6,234 nt of DNA, taken from positions 1 to 6,234 of the forward strand of contig JAMOPK010000370.1 in NCBI GenBank assembly GCA_027064565.1, written 5' to 3'. Position numbers and translations under genes: made by a program. This document shows, in pieces, positions 6,093-6,234 of this stretch. Below the pieces are notes generated by a model that was not told the origin of the DNA, did not search any database, and was given only the letters and a program-made list of their open reading frames with translations. The DNA is from Caldifarciminota bacterium. GTDB taxonomy: Bacteria > Hydrothermota > Hydrothermia > B15-G9. Within the stretch, counting starts at the first letter, position 1, and every line of letters starts with the position of its first letter.

Positions 6093-6214
6093 TCAACCTG
6101 AAAATCCATAAAATCTATTCAAATATTCTCTCGCATGAGCTATGCATCTTTCAGGATTCTGCCTTATATTCTAACACTGTCCCTGACCCCTTATTTAAAA
6201 AAGGAGCCTTCTGA

Positions 6215-6234
6215 ATGGATCTTACCGTGGCGGA
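6215..6234 (+). CDS. Start of a plus-strand gene, cut off by the window edge
   Basis: AAGGAG at 6201-6206 lies 8 nt before an ATG that opens MDLTVA and runs off the window after six codons. The ribosome site is strong, and the start would be divergent from the minus-strand genes. Nothing can be said about the product. I saw no convincing promoter: TATATT at 6165-6170 could be a -10 box but has no matching -35. Confidence 0.4.

Noticed and set aside
6142..6170. Plus-strand TATATT as -10 box for the right-edge gene
   Set aside because: The hexamer 17 nt upstream is ATGCAT, which does not resemble a -35 box, and other spacings did not help.

Overview
The window looks like ordinary chromosomal DNA of a bacterium. 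Primary-sigma-type promoters, strong Shine-Dalgarno sites and tightly overlapping genes support this; no marker fixes the phylum. All convincing genes except one fragment at the right edge lie on the minus strand, so transcription runs from high to low coordinates.

Positions 5041 to 1 hold a five-gene chemosensory operon. In transcription order it encodes a REC-GGDEF response regulator (diguanylate cyclase), a six-helix membrane MCP with HAMP domain, a full-length CheW, a 98-residue shortened CheW-like protein, and a CheA kinase that runs off the left edge just as a C-terminal receiver domain begins. Neighbouring genes overlap by 11 and 14 nt or are separated by 1 and 11 nt, so they are very probably co-transcribed and translationally coupled. 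A TTGACT-17-TAAGAT promoter lies in front of the first gene. A CheA-REC hybrid, two CheW-type adaptors, an MCP and a REC-GGDEF output protein are the parts list of a Wsp-type 'alternative cellular function' pathway. The inferred output is therefore c-di-GMP (surface attachment, matrix) rather than flagellar switching. CheR and CheB are not in the window and may lie beyond the left edge.

Positions 5151-5923 hold a separately transcribed gene for a coiled-coil protein with a C-terminal PD-(D/E)XK-like domain, of the DUF3782-like type. Five 21-bp in-frame units encode heptads of its coiled coil. Its promoter (TTGACC-17-GATAAT) is so close to the ATG that the mRNA should be almost leaderless.

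Positions 5924-6234 hold a probable 46-residue small protein gene or gene remnant on the minus strand, an AT-rich stretch, and the first six codons of a divergent plus-strand gene preceded by AAGGAG.

The main point of interest is the compact chemosensory/c-di-GMP module: an internally shortened CheW paralogue, a membrane-embedded rather than periplasmic sensor, and a cyclase without the usual inhibitory site.
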